A model generated the notes under the pieces. The model was not told the origin of the DNA. It saw nothing but the letters and a program-made list of their open reading frames with translations, and ran no database searches. 64,000 bases of DNA, from the NCBI RefSeq assembly GCF_025149785.1, contig NZ_CP102277.1, positions 2,294,001-2,358,000 on the forward strand, in the 5' to 3' direction. The DNA is from Coprococcus comes ATCC 27758. Lineage in GTDB: Bacteria; Bacillota; Clostridia; Lachnospirales; Lachnospiraceae. The translations under genes and the position numbers were made by a program. This document shows positions 9,081-20,071 of this stretch, in pieces. Each line of letters starts with the position of its first letter. The stretch's first letter is position 1.

Positions 9081-10400
9081 ATGAGAAGAAAAATTGTGGC
9101 TATTACCAGCCAGTACTTAAAGGAACCTATCTCGCAGATCGTCTCAGAACTAAAACTAAACTGCGACATCCAGGTGGTTTCCTACAACAAATTTGACACA
9201 ATATCAGAAGTTTACGATTCTTACGCCGGGGACACTGACGGATTTCTTATCAGTGGTAAGATCGCAAAAGCTGCCATTGAGTCAACTGCGCACGCTTATA
9301 ACCGTCCGATTGTATCCTTTGAAATTGATATAGCCGGTCTGTACCGTGCTCTTTTGAATCTGCTGATTTCCAACCGGGATCTGGATATGGACCGGATTAT
9401 TCTGGATTTCCTGATTCCGATCGATGGTGGCTGTACTGCAACCGCTTTCCTTAAGGAGCTGGACATTGATACAGTTCCACCACATATTAACAACTGGACC
9501 AAGGCACTGACCCGCACCAGTATCAGTACGATTGAAAATCATGTCCTTTCAGAGCTGATCCGTATGTGGAACAACAATGAAATGGATATGGTTCTCTGTC
9601 AGTACAGTAATATCCTGCCGGAGCTTCGTGCGCACGGGATCCCGACAATCTATCCGCTGCCAAGTGTCAGCCATATCCGGGATCTTGCAAATGAACTTCT
9701 GTCCACGATTGAGCTGGAGCACATGCGTTCCAACCTTCCGGTTATCATCAATGTATCTCCCCGTAGTTCGACAGATAACACACCGGAAAATATCCAGCAG
9801 ATCTATGTCTGTATGGAAGATTTCTTTAAAAAGAATCTGATGAATTGTATCTCTCAGAAAGTGGATAATCACTGCAGTGCCCTGACCACTGTGGAAATGC
9901 TGCAGCATATTACACACAATAACAAGGTCTGCGAACTGAATGAATTTCTCACCGGCAAACTGCATTTTGAATGTGCTGTAGGATACGGAATCGGGGCAAA
10001 TTTTGACAATGCGATCCGTAATTCTGTAAATGCCCGCAAAGAGGCTGTTCAGTTTGGAAAAAGTTTTATCCAGAATGAAAACGGGGATATGATCGGACCC
10101 CTTGGTTCATCCGACCGAAGAGTGATCCAGAATCAGTATGTGCAGAATCTTGGAAAGATTGCAAAGCAGTGTAATCTTTCACCGGTTACGATCAAGAAAG
10201 TCCTTGCCAGTACGCATGCTGCCGGATCAAATAAGATTACAACGCACGAGCTTGCCGAACGTATGGGAAGTACGGTGAGAAATGCGAACCGGATTATTCA
10301 GAATCTGGAAAATGGAGGAGTCGCGAAGCTCGCTTATACGCAGACGACCAATGCGAAGGGGCGGCCGGTTAAGGTATACGAACTTTATTTTAATTTCTAA
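9081..10400 (+). CDS. Putative transcriptional regulator with C-terminal winged helix
   Basis: The 439-aa protein is not of a family I can name with certainty. Residues 1-100 resemble a Rossmann-like sensory region (VVSYNKFDTISEVYDSYAG, DGFLISGKIAKAAIES), similar in style to PrpR-N-type sensors. Residues ~290-345 (VGYGIGANFDNAIRNSVNAR) resemble the degenerate GGDEF-like domain of CdaR/PucR regulators. The C-terminus has helix-turn-helix features (TTHELAERMGSTVRNANRII) followed by a wing with KGRPVKVYEL. It is divergent from the M20/MFS operon, and the spacer contains several copies of one box. I infer that it regulates that operon in response to the transported compound. Confidence 0.7.
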   Translation: MRRKIVAITSQYLKEPISQIVSELKLNCDIQVVSYNKFDTISEVYDSYAGDTDGFLISGKIAKAAIESTAHAYNRPIVSFEIDIAGLYRALLNLLISNRDLDMDRIILDFLIPIDGGCTATAFLKELDIDTVPPHINNWTKALTRTSISTIENHVLSELIRMWNNNEMDMVLCQYSNILPELRAHGIPTIYPLPSVSHIRDLANELLSTIELEHMRSNLPVIINVSPRSSTDNTPENIQQIYVCMEDFFKKNLMNCISQKVDNHCSALTTVEMLQHITHNNKVCELNEFLTGKLHFECAVGYGIGANFDNAIRNSVNARKEAVQFGKSFIQNENGDMIGPLGSSDRRVIQNQYVQNLGKIAKQCNLSPVTIKKVLASTHAAGSNKITTHELAERMGSTVRNANRIIQNLENGGVAKLAYTQTTNAKGRPVKVYELYFNF

Positions 10401-10450
10401 AGAAATATATTGATTTACAAAAATATAGGTTGTGTCAACATCAGACAAAA

Positions 10451-10501
10451 ATAATTCCCACCAGATTCTTTGTGCAAACAATTGAATCTGGTGGGAATTA
10501 T
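10451..10501. terminator. Perfect 18-bp hairpin between regulator and tRNA-Trp
   Basis: Arms 10451-10468 and 10484-10501 are exact inverted repeats around a 15-nt loop, with a T-rich flank on the minus strand (ATTATTTTTG). It lies between two convergent units (regulator on plus, tRNA on minus) and can stop either. Confidence 0.6.
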
Positions 10502-10507
10502 AGAATA

Positions 10508-10537
10508 TAAAAAATCTCCCGGAACTACTTCCGAGAG
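10508..10537 (-). terminator. Terminator of first tRNA-Trp
   Basis: A 9-bp stem (one G-U) with loop CTAC is followed on the minus strand by TTTTTT, immediately after the tRNA. Confidence 0.75.
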
Positions 10538-10544
10538 GTTTCTA

Positions 10545-10615
10545 CAGGGGATGACAGAATCGAACTGCCGCTAAGAGTTTTGGAGACTCCTGTCATACCA
10601 TTTGACCAATCCCCT
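10545..10615 (-). tRNA. tRNA-Trp(CCA), copy 1
   Basis: On the minus strand the 7-bp acceptor stem AGGGGAT/ATCCCCT, D-arm GTCA/TGAC, anticodon arm with loop CTCCAAA (anticodon CCA) and T-arm GGCAG-TTCGATT-CTGTC give a complete cloverleaf of 71 nt with discriminator G. The terminal CCA is not encoded. It is identical to the copy at 22009-22079. Confidence 0.97.
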
Positions 10616-10632
10616 ATTTGATTTTATGATCT

Positions 10633-10673
10633 AAAAAAGACCACTTGTTATTTATAGCACAGTGGTCTTTTTT
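10633..10673 (-). terminator. nrdG terminator, overlapping a tRNA promoter
   Basis: A 13-bp stem (AAAAAAGACCACT with its complement, 15-nt loop) is flanked by T on both strands. It lies just past the nrdG stop and contains the -10 of the tRNA-Trp promoter in its loop and right arm. Confidence 0.7.
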
Positions 10674-10679
10674 TGTCAA
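10651..10679 (-). promoter_or_regulatory. Promoter of tRNA-Trp copy 1
   Basis: Minus-strand TTGACA (10674-10679), 17-bp spacer, TATAAA (10651-10656); the tRNA begins 35 bp downstream. It is superimposed on the nrdG terminator. Confidence 0.75.
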
Positions 10680-10688
10680 TGAATTATT

Positions 10689-11195
10689 TTAGTTTTTCGC
10701 ATTTTTTCGCATTTCATTAAGATGCAGGATTCTCTGGTTGCGGCTTCCGCGGAATTCCAGGGTGAGATCTTTTTCGGCTTCGATGAACTCGCCGTCTACG
10801 AGGGTATCGATACAGGCGAGCATCTTGTCAGTGTATTCGGTGTAGACTTTTCCGCCGGGGATGAGGTCTACATCATAGAGATATCCGGTGTAGCACCAGA
10901 CATTTTTCTCCGGGTAGCTTTCTTTGATCTTTTGCAGGAGTCCTGCGAGTTCTTTCTGATTCTCCGGCTCAAAGGGTTCTCCACCGAGGAGGGAAAATCC
11001 CTGGATATATGCCGGTTTAAGTGCTTCCAGGATCTCTGCTTCTACTTCTTTGGTATATGGATTGCCGTAATTGAAATCCCAGGTCTCGGAATTGAAGCAT
11101 CCTTTGCAATGATGCCGGCAGCCGGATACGAAAAGGCTGACCCTGACGCCGGTTCCATTTGCGATATCGTAATTTTTGATTGTTCCGTAATTCAT
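10689..11195 (-). CDS. nrdG: Anaerobic ribonucleotide reductase activating enzyme
   Basis: The 168-aa radical SAM activase uses a [4Fe-4S] cluster and S-adenosylmethionine to put the glycyl radical on NrdD under anoxia. The cluster motif is C26-RHH-C30-KG-C33 near the N-terminus, and FSLLGGEPFEPEN supplies the SAM-binding GGE region. The length is normal (150-175 aa). Unusually, nrdD is not adjacent: a plus-strand lipoprotein gene lies between nrdG and nrdD, though both run on the minus strand. A terminator follows at once, overlapping the tRNA-Trp promoter. Confidence 0.95.
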   Translation of the reverse strand: MNYGTIKNYDIANGTGVRVSLFVSGCRHHCKGCFNSETWDFNYGNPYTKEVEAEILEALKPAYIQGFSLLGGEPFEPENQKELAGLLQKIKESYPEKNVWCYTGYLYDVDLIPGGKVYTEYTDKMLACIDTLVDGEFIEAEKDLTLEFRGSRNQRILHLNEMRKNAKN

Positions 11196-11547
11196 ATCTT
11201 TATACTTCCCTTTTTCTCATTATAGCAGTACTACTCTGCTGTCCATTCTTACTCTTCTTATCAATTATAGCAAATCACACCTGAAAATCAACTACTATTG
11301 TCCTCCGGTAAAGCACGATTCCAACCGCTCCGGCGGTCTTTTGACTCCTCCAAATGCTGTGATAAGTGCTACTACGATTTGTCCGCATACGGTCGCCCAA
11401 GCAACTGCTTTTTTGCAAAAATAATATTAGCGTTTTACAGCCAGATCCATTATACTATACTTATAAACACCCAAAATGTGAAAGGTAGATCAATCCAATG
11501 GCAGGAAAACTATTTTAACTGCCCCCACAAGCAAAGGAGGGATTCTC
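11196..11547. other. Gene-free stretch between nrdG and lipoprotein
   Basis: About 350 bp contain the leaders of two divergent genes. I find no open frame with start and ribosome site, no RNA gene and no clear repeat; CCGCTCCGGCGG at 11327-11338 is the only small inverted repeat noted. The plus-strand gene has a good AAGGAGGG site just before its start. Confidence 0.4.
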
Positions 11548-12057
11548 ATGACGAAAAAAGCAGCGCCAAAAATTTATTTTATTCTGTTACTTTTGTTTAT
11601 TATGCTTACTGGCTGCTCAGACAAAAAGGCATCTGAATCAGCCGTAAGTCCGGAAGCCGAAGCAGTAATTACTGCAATGTTTACTGCACCAAATGAAGAA
11701 TTATACTCTCCGGATGCTTCTAATGTAATCGGTGAAAATACTGATGCAAATTCTGATGATGCTTTCGCCAATTCTGAGAAAATTCTTGAGAACTGGAACA
11801 AGCTTGTAGGAAAATATTTTGAGAACGACCGATTAGAATATTTTGTTTCAACCTATGGTCAGACCTATCTGTCAGAGGCAGCTGTTAATAATACCAAAAT
11901 AGCTGTAAAAGATATTTCGCTTGACTCCAAAACAGATGATTCCGAAACTGTTCTTGTTACTTTTTTAGTCGATAAGGAGGAAGTAGTCGAAAAAATATAT
12001 TTTTCTTATGACCAGGATGGTTTGATAAAAGACGTTTATCCAATTAATTTTAAATAA
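11548..12057 (+). CDS. Small secreted lipoprotein, unknown function
   Basis: The 169-aa protein starts MTKKAAPKIYFILLLLFIML with lipobox LTGC, so it should be lipidated and anchored outside the membrane at Cys23. The mature part is acidic, rich in Asp, Glu and Asn. Its C-terminal half has a mixed beta pattern (ETVLVTFLVDKEEVVEKIYF) resembling small DUF5105/DUF4878-type lipoproteins. That resemblance is only a guess. The start ATG 11548 follows AAGGAGGG. It sits alone on the plus strand between nrdG and nrdD and ends at a strong bidirectional terminator. No function can be assigned. Confidence 0.8.
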   Translation: MTKKAAPKIYFILLLLFIMLTGCSDKKASESAVSPEAEAVITAMFTAPNEELYSPDASNVIGENTDANSDDAFANSEKILENWNKLVGKYFENDRLEYFVSTYGQTYLSEAAVNNTKIAVKDISLDSKTDDSETVLVTFLVDKEEVVEKIYFSYDQDGLIKDVYPINFK

Positions 12058-12060
12058 TTT

Positions 12061-12108
12061 ATAATAAAGGACACGGCTTCGCCAAGCGAAAGCCGTGTCC
12101 TTTATTAT
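12061..12108. terminator. Bidirectional terminator between lipoprotein and nrdD
   Basis: Exact 19-bp arms (12061-12079 and 12090-12108), GC-rich inside and with A/T-rich outer ends, serve the convergent lipoprotein (+) and nrdD (-) genes. Confidence 0.85.
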
Positions 12109-12143
12109 ATCTTCTCACTATTTTTTCAAAAACATTTCCATCC

Positions 12144-14333
12144 TTACAGATGCAGTACCCTGTCCTTAATCTCCTGGGTCCTTCCCTGATTCCAGAACTG
12201 GGTTCCGATATATCCACAGGTTCTTCTCGCTACAAAGAGCTTATCCTGATCCCGGTTGCCACAGTTCGGGCATTCCCATACCAGCTTTCCGGTCTCGTCC
12301 TCGATGATCTTAATCTCTCCGTCATAGCCGCAGACTTCACAGAAATCACTCTTGGTATTCAGCTCTGCATACATGATATTCTCATAAATGTACTGTAATA
12401 CGGAAAGTACCGCCGGAATATTGGTCTGCATATTCGGTACTTCGATATAGCTGATCGCCCCACCCGGTGAAAGCTTCTGAAATTCCGATTCAAATTTCAA
12501 TTTGCTGAACGCATCAATTTTTTCGGTAACATGTACATGATAACTGTTGGTAATATAGTTCTTATCTGTAACGCCCGGAATGATTCCGAAACGCTTCTGC
12601 AGACATTTTGCAAACTTGTATGTGGTAGATTCCATCGGTGTGCCGTATACGGAATAGCTGATATTTTCTGCTTCTTTCCATTCTTTACATTTATCATTCA
12701 GGCGCTGCATAACTGCCAGTGCAAATGGCTTCGCCTCCGGATCTGTATGGGATTTGCCAAGCATCCGCATACACATCTCATAAAGTCCTGCATAGCCAAG
12801 AGAAATGGTGGAATATCCGTCAAATAACAGCTTGTCAATCGTCTCACCCTTTTTCAGACGGGCAAGTGCCCCGTTCTGCCACAGGATTGGTGCAACATCT
12901 GAAACGGTTCCGAGAAGGCGTTCATGTCTGCACCGAAGTGCTCTGTGACAAAGCTCCAGTCTCTCATCCAGGATTTCCCAAAAACGTTCCATATTGCCCT
13001 CTGCTGAACATGCCACGTCAACCAGGTTGATCGTTACAACCCCCTGATTGAAACGTCCATAGAACTTATGACTTCCGTCTGCATTTCTCTGGGAATCTTC
13101 TACGGTAAGGAATGAGCGGCACCCCATGCACGGATAAACATCTCCGTTTTTCAGTTCTTTCATGATCTTTGCAGAAATATAATCCGGCACCATACGCTTT
13201 GCCGTACATTTTGCAGCCAGCTCAGTCAGATACCAGTATTTGGAATCCTCGGTAATATTATCTTCATCCAGTACATAGATCAGCTTCGGGAACGCCGGTG
13301 TGATCCATACACCCTTTTCATTCTTAACACCCTGCATACGCTGCTTCATCACTTCTTCGATGATCATCGCAAGGTCATCCCTGGTTCTTCCTTCCGGAAC
13401 CTCATCCAGATACATGAATACCGTTACGAAAGGTGCCTGTCCGTTACAGGTCATCAGTGTGATCAGCTGATACTGGATCGTCTGGATTCCGCTCTGTACT
13501 TCAGTACGAAGCCTTCTCTCTGTGATCTTGTCGATGATCGCATCATCCAGAACCTCTCCGGATTCTATTCTTTCTTCAATGACACTCTTGCGGAGCTTCT
13601 GACGGCTTACATCTACGAATGGTGCAAGATGTGACAGCGTAAATGACTGTCCGCCATACTGGTTACTTGCAACCTGTGCAACGATCTGTGTGGTCACATT
13701 ACACGCGGTAAAGAAACTATGTGGTTTCTCGATCATCGTCTCGCTGATGACAGTTCCGTTCTGGAGCATATCCTCCAGGTTGATCAGATCACAGTTGTGC
13801 TCTTTTTGCGCAAAATAGTCCATATCATGAAAATGAATGATTCCTTCTTCGTGTGCACGGACGATTTCCTCCGGAAGAAGGACTCTCTTGGTAAGGTCCT
13901 TGCTGACCTCTCCTGCCATGTAATCTCTCTGTGTAGAATTGATCACAGGATTCTTATTGGAGTTCTCCTGCTTTACTTCCTCGTTCATATGATCGATCAA
14001 TGCAAGAATTCCGTTATCCGTTGTATTCGACTTTCTGGTTAATTCTCTCTTATAGCGATAGCGGACATACTTCTGGGCAACCTCATAACCACGCATCTCC
14101 ATAATGCCGGTCTCAACCATATCCTGGATGTCCTCCACATTCACTGCATGCGTAAATTCCTCTGCCTGCTGTGCAATCTTCTCCGCAATTGCAATGATCT
14201 GAAAGTCATTCATCCTGTGGATGTTCTCAACCTCTTCATTCGCTTTTTTGATCGCATTCACAATCTTCTCCAGCCGGAAGTCTACTTCCTCACCGTTTCT
14301 TTTGATTACTCTCGTCTTTACTTCCAAATCCAT
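12144..14333 (-). CDS. nrdD: Anaerobic ribonucleoside-triphosphate reductase
   Basis: The 729-aa class III reductase converts NTPs to dNTPs without oxygen. Domains: an ATP-cone allosteric domain at residues ~5-95 (VIKRNGEEVDFRLEKI), the glycyl-radical barrel, a C-terminal zinc site (CEVCGYDG ... CPNCGNRD) and the radical loop RRTCGYIGTQFW with the radical glycine at about 707. The length matches family members with one ATP-cone. ATG 14333 follows AGGAG. Two NrdR-type boxes 31 bp apart lie upstream, so dATP-responsive NrdR repression is expected. Its activase nrdG lies about 1 kb downstream, beyond an opposing lipoprotein gene. Confidence 0.97.
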   Translation of the reverse strand: MDLEVKTRVIKRNGEEVDFRLEKIVNAIKKANEEVENIHRMNDFQIIAIAEKIAQQAEEFTHAVNVEDIQDMVETGIMEMRGYEVAQKYVRYRYKRELTRKSNTTDNGILALIDHMNEEVKQENSNKNPVINSTQRDYMAGEVSKDLTKRVLLPEEIVRAHEEGIIHFHDMDYFAQKEHNCDLINLEDMLQNGTVISETMIEKPHSFFTACNVTTQIVAQVASNQYGGQSFTLSHLAPFVDVSRQKLRKSVIEERIESGEVLDDAIIDKITERRLRTEVQSGIQTIQYQLITLMTCNGQAPFVTVFMYLDEVPEGRTRDDLAMIIEEVMKQRMQGVKNEKGVWITPAFPKLIYVLDEDNITEDSKYWYLTELAAKCTAKRMVPDYISAKIMKELKNGDVYPCMGCRSFLTVEDSQRNADGSHKFYGRFNQGVVTINLVDVACSAEGNMERFWEILDERLELCHRALRCRHERLLGTVSDVAPILWQNGALARLKKGETIDKLLFDGYSTISLGYAGLYEMCMRMLGKSHTDPEAKPFALAVMQRLNDKCKEWKEAENISYSVYGTPMESTTYKFAKCLQKRFGIIPGVTDKNYITNSYHVHVTEKIDAFSKLKFESEFQKLSPGGAISYIEVPNMQTNIPAVLSVLQYIYENIMYAELNTKSDFCEVCGYDGEIKIIEDETGKLVWECPNCGNRDQDKLFVARRTCGYIGTQFWNQGRTQEIKDRVLHL

Positions 14334-14364
14334 CCCAACTTTCTCCTAACTTTGTTCCATCGCT

Positions 14365-14411
14365 CCACAAAATATAGTGTCACTTTTAAGTTTCTCCACT
14401 ATATTTTGCGC
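14365..14411 (-). promoter_or_regulatory. Paired NrdR boxes upstream of nrdD
   Basis: The 16-mers at 14365-14380 (CCACAAAATATAGTGT) and 14396-14411 (CCACTATATTTTGCGC) match the known NrdR consensus aCaCwAtATaTwGtGt at about 14 and 12 of 16 positions. They are 31 bp apart, three helical turns, as in characterised tandem NrdR sites. The nrdD start is 32 bp downstream. Confidence 0.8.
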
Positions 14412-14473
14412 TCTGTAGTATATGATACCCCATATTCACGAAAATGAAAAGGGGGATTTTTGTTTTTTTTATG

Positions 14474-15067
14474 TTATTTTTTTATCTTGCCATTTTCCAG
14501 ATTCGGTCTTAAGAATTCTTCTTTCGCATACTCCCAGATCGCTTCTGAGCCTTTTGCCGTATTCCGGTTACGGTTCAGGATCTGTTCAATATGAACATCG
14601 TGTTCCTCCCACGCTTTGCCGTCTGTAGCCGCATTTAACATGATCGGCTGGATATTGTCCATCGTCCGGGCAAACTTCGACTCAGCAGTCTCCTGTGCCT
14701 CAAATTCCTCCCAGAGCGCCCGAAATTCCTTTCCCTGCTTTTCCGGAAGAAGTCCGAAAATCCGGTCCGCAGCCTTCACTTCCCGTTCTCTCTGCGTCTT
14801 CTTCGCATCTTCATCATAGGCATAGGTATCCCCCGCATCAATTTCTACAATATCATGGATCAAAAGCATCGTCACTGTCTTAAGAACATCGATCTTCTCA
14901 TCGGCATATCCCGCAAGCAGAACCGTCATGATTGCCATATGCCACGCATGCTCCGCGTCATTCTCCTTACGCACCCCATCCGTCAGATATGTCTGCCTTC
15001 CAATAAATTTTTCCTTATCAATCTCCCGAAAGAAATTAAATAATTGCGTAAGCTCCTCTTTTTCCAC
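14474..15067 (-). CDS. HD-domain hydrolase, YfbR/HDDC2-like nucleotidase
   Basis: The 197-aa HD-superfamily metal phosphohydrolase has metal ligands in NDAEHAWHMA (first His), LLIHDIVEIDAGD (His-Asp pair plus E and D) and a later Asp in the FARTMDNIQP helix. This pattern fits YfbR/HDDC2-type 5'-deoxynucleotidases, which hydrolyse dNMPs and help balance deoxynucleotide pools. Position next to nrdD supports that role, though the intervening leader with NrdR boxes suggests separate control of nrdD. The start is GTG 15067 after AAGGAG. Substrate not proven by sequence. Confidence 0.8.
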   Translation of the reverse strand: MEKEELTQLFNFFREIDKEKFIGRQTYLTDGVRKENDAEHAWHMAIMTVLLAGYADEKIDVLKTVTMLLIHDIVEIDAGDTYAYDEDAKKTQREREVKAADRIFGLLPEKQGKEFRALWEEFEAQETAESKFARTMDNIQPIMLNAATDGKAWEEHDVHIEQILNRNRNTAKGSEAIWEYAKEEFLRPNLENGKIKK

Positions 15068-15238
15068 GTTTTTGCTCCTTCTATGATGAAATACACTCTA
15101 TTTGAACACCTAAAAATCCTTTTTCTCAGTACACGCACACTGTTATATATTCTACCACAAACTACCCTGTATCGGAACTTTTATTTTGTAAAAGATTGTA
15201 CCATTTTTCCCAATAAATTTTGTCAAAAATTCCGTATT

Positions 15239-15273
15239 GAAAAAGCGCGCAATCTGTAGTAGATTACGCGCTT
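15239..15273 (-). terminator. ATP synthase operon terminator
   Basis: A 13-bp stem (AAGCGCGTAATCT with one G-U) and 5-nt loop is followed by a T run on the minus strand, just past atpC. Confidence 0.8.
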
Positions 15274-15294
15274 CCACATAAATTTGTTTCCTAT

Positions 15295-15708
15295 TTACCA
15301 TTTTTTTCGCTTCGACACCTTCAACCGGTTCATCGCCCTTGAAAGCGAAGCCTGTGTCCGGTAATATTCCTGTATACTCTGTTTCTGACGAAGCTTTTCT
15401 TCTGCATACTCCATCTGCTCCTGGGCATGTCTGGCATCGATATCCTCCGGTTTCTCTGCCGTCTGCACCAGCATCGTCACACGGTTGTTGACGATCTCAA
15501 GGAATCCGGCTCCGACCGCAAGGTTCACCCATTCGCCTTCTTCAAACTGAAGCATTGCCTCACCGATCACCACAGCGATCACCATATCTTCATGGTGCGG
15601 AAGAATTTCCATTCCACCGCCGTCCGGTACCGGCACGATCATCTTTCTGCAACGTCCTTCATAGAATACCCGGTCACTGGAAATGATTTTAAGTCCAAAT
15701 GTATCCAT
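15295..15708 (-). CDS. atpC: ATP synthase F1 epsilon subunit
   Basis: The 137-aa epsilon subunit forms the rotor foot with gamma and can inhibit ATPase activity through its C-terminal helices. The N-terminal beta-sandwich (FGLKIISSDRVFYEGRCRKM, GGGMEILPHHEDMV) and C-terminal helical hairpin (residues ~95-137) are both present. A GTG at 15717 is in frame, but ATG 15708 is preceded by GAGGTG at 6 nt and is preferred. It is the last gene of atpBEFHAGDC, followed by a strong terminator. Confidence 0.95.
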   Translation of the reverse strand: MDTFGLKIISSDRVFYEGRCRKMIVPVPDGGGMEILPHHEDMVIAVVIGEAMLQFEEGEWVNLAVGAGFLEIVNNRVTMLVQTAEKPEDIDARHAQEQMEYAEEKLRQKQSIQEYYRTQASLSRAMNRLKVSKRKKW

Positions 15709-15719
15709 ACCTGGCACCT

Positions 15720-18019
<2,300 letters not shown>

Positions 18020-18020
18020 A

Positions 18021-19538
18021 TTAACACCTGCTGTCTTTGAATTCCTTCGCTGTTTCCACAATCTTTGCAGCCAGTTCATCGGACAGAGCCTTTGTCTGCT
18101 CAATCTCTTCACTGATTTCCGGATGAACTGTTGCAAAATAATTCAGCATATCCATCTGGAATTTCTTAACCTCTTTTACCGGAATTCCCAGAAGCACTTT
18201 ATTTCGTGCTGCGCAGAGGGTGATGACCATCTCATGCATGGACATTGGATGTCCGAGTGGCTGTTTCAGAAGTTCCATCAGACCAGATCCATATTCCAGC
18301 TGTTCCTTTGTTGCTGCATCCAGATCGGAACTGAACTGTGTGAATACTTCCATCTCACGATACTGTGCAAGATCGATACGGATACTTCCGGCTGCCTTCT
18401 TCATTGCCTTTGTCTGTGCTGCACCACCAACACGGGATACGGAAAGACCTACGTTAACCGCCGGTCTCATTCCTGAGAAGAACAGATCACTTTCCAGGAA
18501 GATCTGTCCATCTGTAATGGAAATGACGTTGGTCGGAATGTATGCAGATACATCTCCTGCCTGTGTCTCGATGATTGGAAGTGCTGTGATCGAACCGCCT
18601 CCCATTTCATCGCTTAAACGGCTTGATCTCTCAAGCAGTCTTGAATGCAGATAGAAAACATCTCCAGGATAAGCTTCACGTCCCGGTGAACGTCCAAGAA
18701 GCAGGGACAGCGCACGGTATGCAACTGCGTGCTTTGAAAGATCATCGTAAACGATCAGGACATCTTTTCCTTTATGCATGAAATGTTCTGCAATCGCGGT
18801 TCCTGCATATGGTGCAATATACTGAAGCGGTGCACAGTCACTTGCTGTTGATGCTACTACGATGGTGTAATCCATTGCGCCGCCGTTTTTAAAAGTATTG
18901 ACAACCTTTGCGATCGTTGATGCTTTCTGACCGATTGCTACATAGATACAGATGACATCCTTACCCTTCTGATTCAAAATCGTGTCTGTAGCAATGGAAG
19001 TCTTTCCTGTCTGACGGTCTCCAATGATCAACTCTCTCTGTCCACGTCCGATCGGGAACATAGAATCGATAGAAAGGATTCCTGTTTCCATTGGAACGCT
19101 GACGGATTTACGGTCTACAATTCCTGGTGCTTCATTTTCAATCGGTCTGTAATCTTCTGCTTCGATTTCTCCCGCTCCGTCAATCGGAGCTCCAAGTGCA
19201 TTTACGACACGTCCGATAAATTTATCGCCAACCGGTACTCCGGCTTTCTTTTTGGTACGCATCACTTTCGTACCTTCTTTGATCTCTACATCTGATCCGA
19301 ACAGGATGCAGCCGATCGTATCTTTCTGAATGTCCTGAACCATACCTTTCAGTCCATTTTCAAATGTCACGATTTCTCCGTACATTGCATGCTCTATTCC
19401 ATAGATATTTGCAATTCCGTCACCGACAGAGACAACCGTACCGACCTCGCTGTCTTTACTGATCTGATCAAAGTTCTCTATTTCATTTTTCAGAATAGAA
19501 ATAATTTCATCTGAGCTAATTGAACTCACTTTGTTCAC
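18021..19538 (-). CDS. atpA: ATP synthase F1 alpha subunit
   Basis: The 505-aa non-catalytic nucleotide-binding subunit has Walker [10 protein letters not shown], the Walker B region [17 protein letters not shown], and the arginine-finger segment [10 protein letters not shown]. The N-terminus ([16 protein letters not shown]) contacts delta. The start overlaps atpH by 4 bp. It is normal in length and motif content. Confidence 0.98.
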   Translation of the reverse strand: MNKVSSISSDEIISILKNEIENFDQISKDSEVGTVVSVGDGIANIYGIEHAMYGEIVTFENGLKGMVQDIQKDTIGCILFGSDVEIKEGTKVMRTKKKAGVPVGDKFIGRVVNALGAPIDGAGEIEAEDYRPIENEAPGIVDRKSVSVPMETGILSIDSMFPIGRGQRELIIGDRQTGKTSIATDTILNQKGKDVICIYVAIGQKASTIAKVVNTFKNGGAMDYTIVVASTASDCAPLQYIAPYAGTAIAEHFMHKGKDVLIVYDDLSKHAVAYRALSLLLGRSPGREAYPGDVFYLHSRLLERSSRLSDEMGGGSITALPIIETQAGDVSAYIPTNVISITDGQIFLESDLFFSGMRPAVNVGLSVSRVGGAAQTKAMKKAAGSIRIDLAQYREMEVFTQFSSDLDAATKEQLEYGSGLMELLKQPLGHPMSMHEMVITLCAARNKVLLGIPVKEVKKFQMDMLNYFATVHPEISEEIEQTKALSDELAAKIVETAKEFKDSRC

Positions 19539-20071
19539 CTCCAGGTCAATTTTTGCTCTAATCTCGATAATCTTCCTTTCAGACTCCAGTCATATTCATC
19601 ATCACCGGTCTTTAAGATAAATCCACCAAGTAATGCCGGATCTTTGACTATCTCGATCTTCACATCTGTCTTATGGTACTTCTCACAAAGAAATTCTCTG
19701 ATTTTCTCAAGCCGCTTTTCATCTGGTGCTTCCACACAGGTAAGCGTTGCCATCTGGATTCCTTCCTGCATTTTACAGTATCTGTCATAAGCAAAAAGAA
19801 TCTGACTGATCTCGCTCATTCTCTGATTACGGCATACAACCTTGAGAAAGTTTTTTATTTCTTCCGGGAAAATCTTGTCGATCGAACTTAATTTTTCCCG
19901 CATCGGTACCACCGGACTTGCAAATGTTTCTTCAAGCACCGGTACTTCTTCAAAAAGCTTTTCAGTCTCTCCTACCGCTTCTTTTGAAATTCCAAGCTCA
20001 TATAAAACATGTGCATACTGTTTTGCCGAAGGGCTACAGCAATACTCTTTATTTAACCTCTTTATTGACAT
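19535..20071 (-). CDS. atpH: ATP synthase delta subunit
   Basis: The 178-aa delta/OSCP stator subunit links the b-stalk to the top of F1. It shows the helical N-terminal domain ([14 protein letters not shown]) and a C-terminal strand-helix region ending in [20 protein letters not shown], then [10 protein letters not shown]. Three near starts exist; ATG 20071 is chosen because AGGTG lies 6 nt upstream. It overlaps atpF by 23 bp and atpA by 4 bp, so translation is probably coupled. Confidence 0.93.
   Translation of the reverse strand: MSIKRLNKEYCCSPSAKQYAHVLYELGISKEAVGETEKLFEEVPVLEETFASPVVPMREKLSSIDKIFPEEIKNFLKVVCRNQRMSEISQILFAYDRYCKMQEGIQMATLTCVEAPDEKRLEKIREFLCEKYHKTDVKIEIVKDPALLGGFILKTGDDEYDWSLKGRLSRLEQKLTWR

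Noticed and set aside
11296-11420. Hydrophobic minus-strand peptide upstream of nrdG
   Set aside because: The frame lacks any start codon and ribosome site, and runs into a stop within a few codons upstream.
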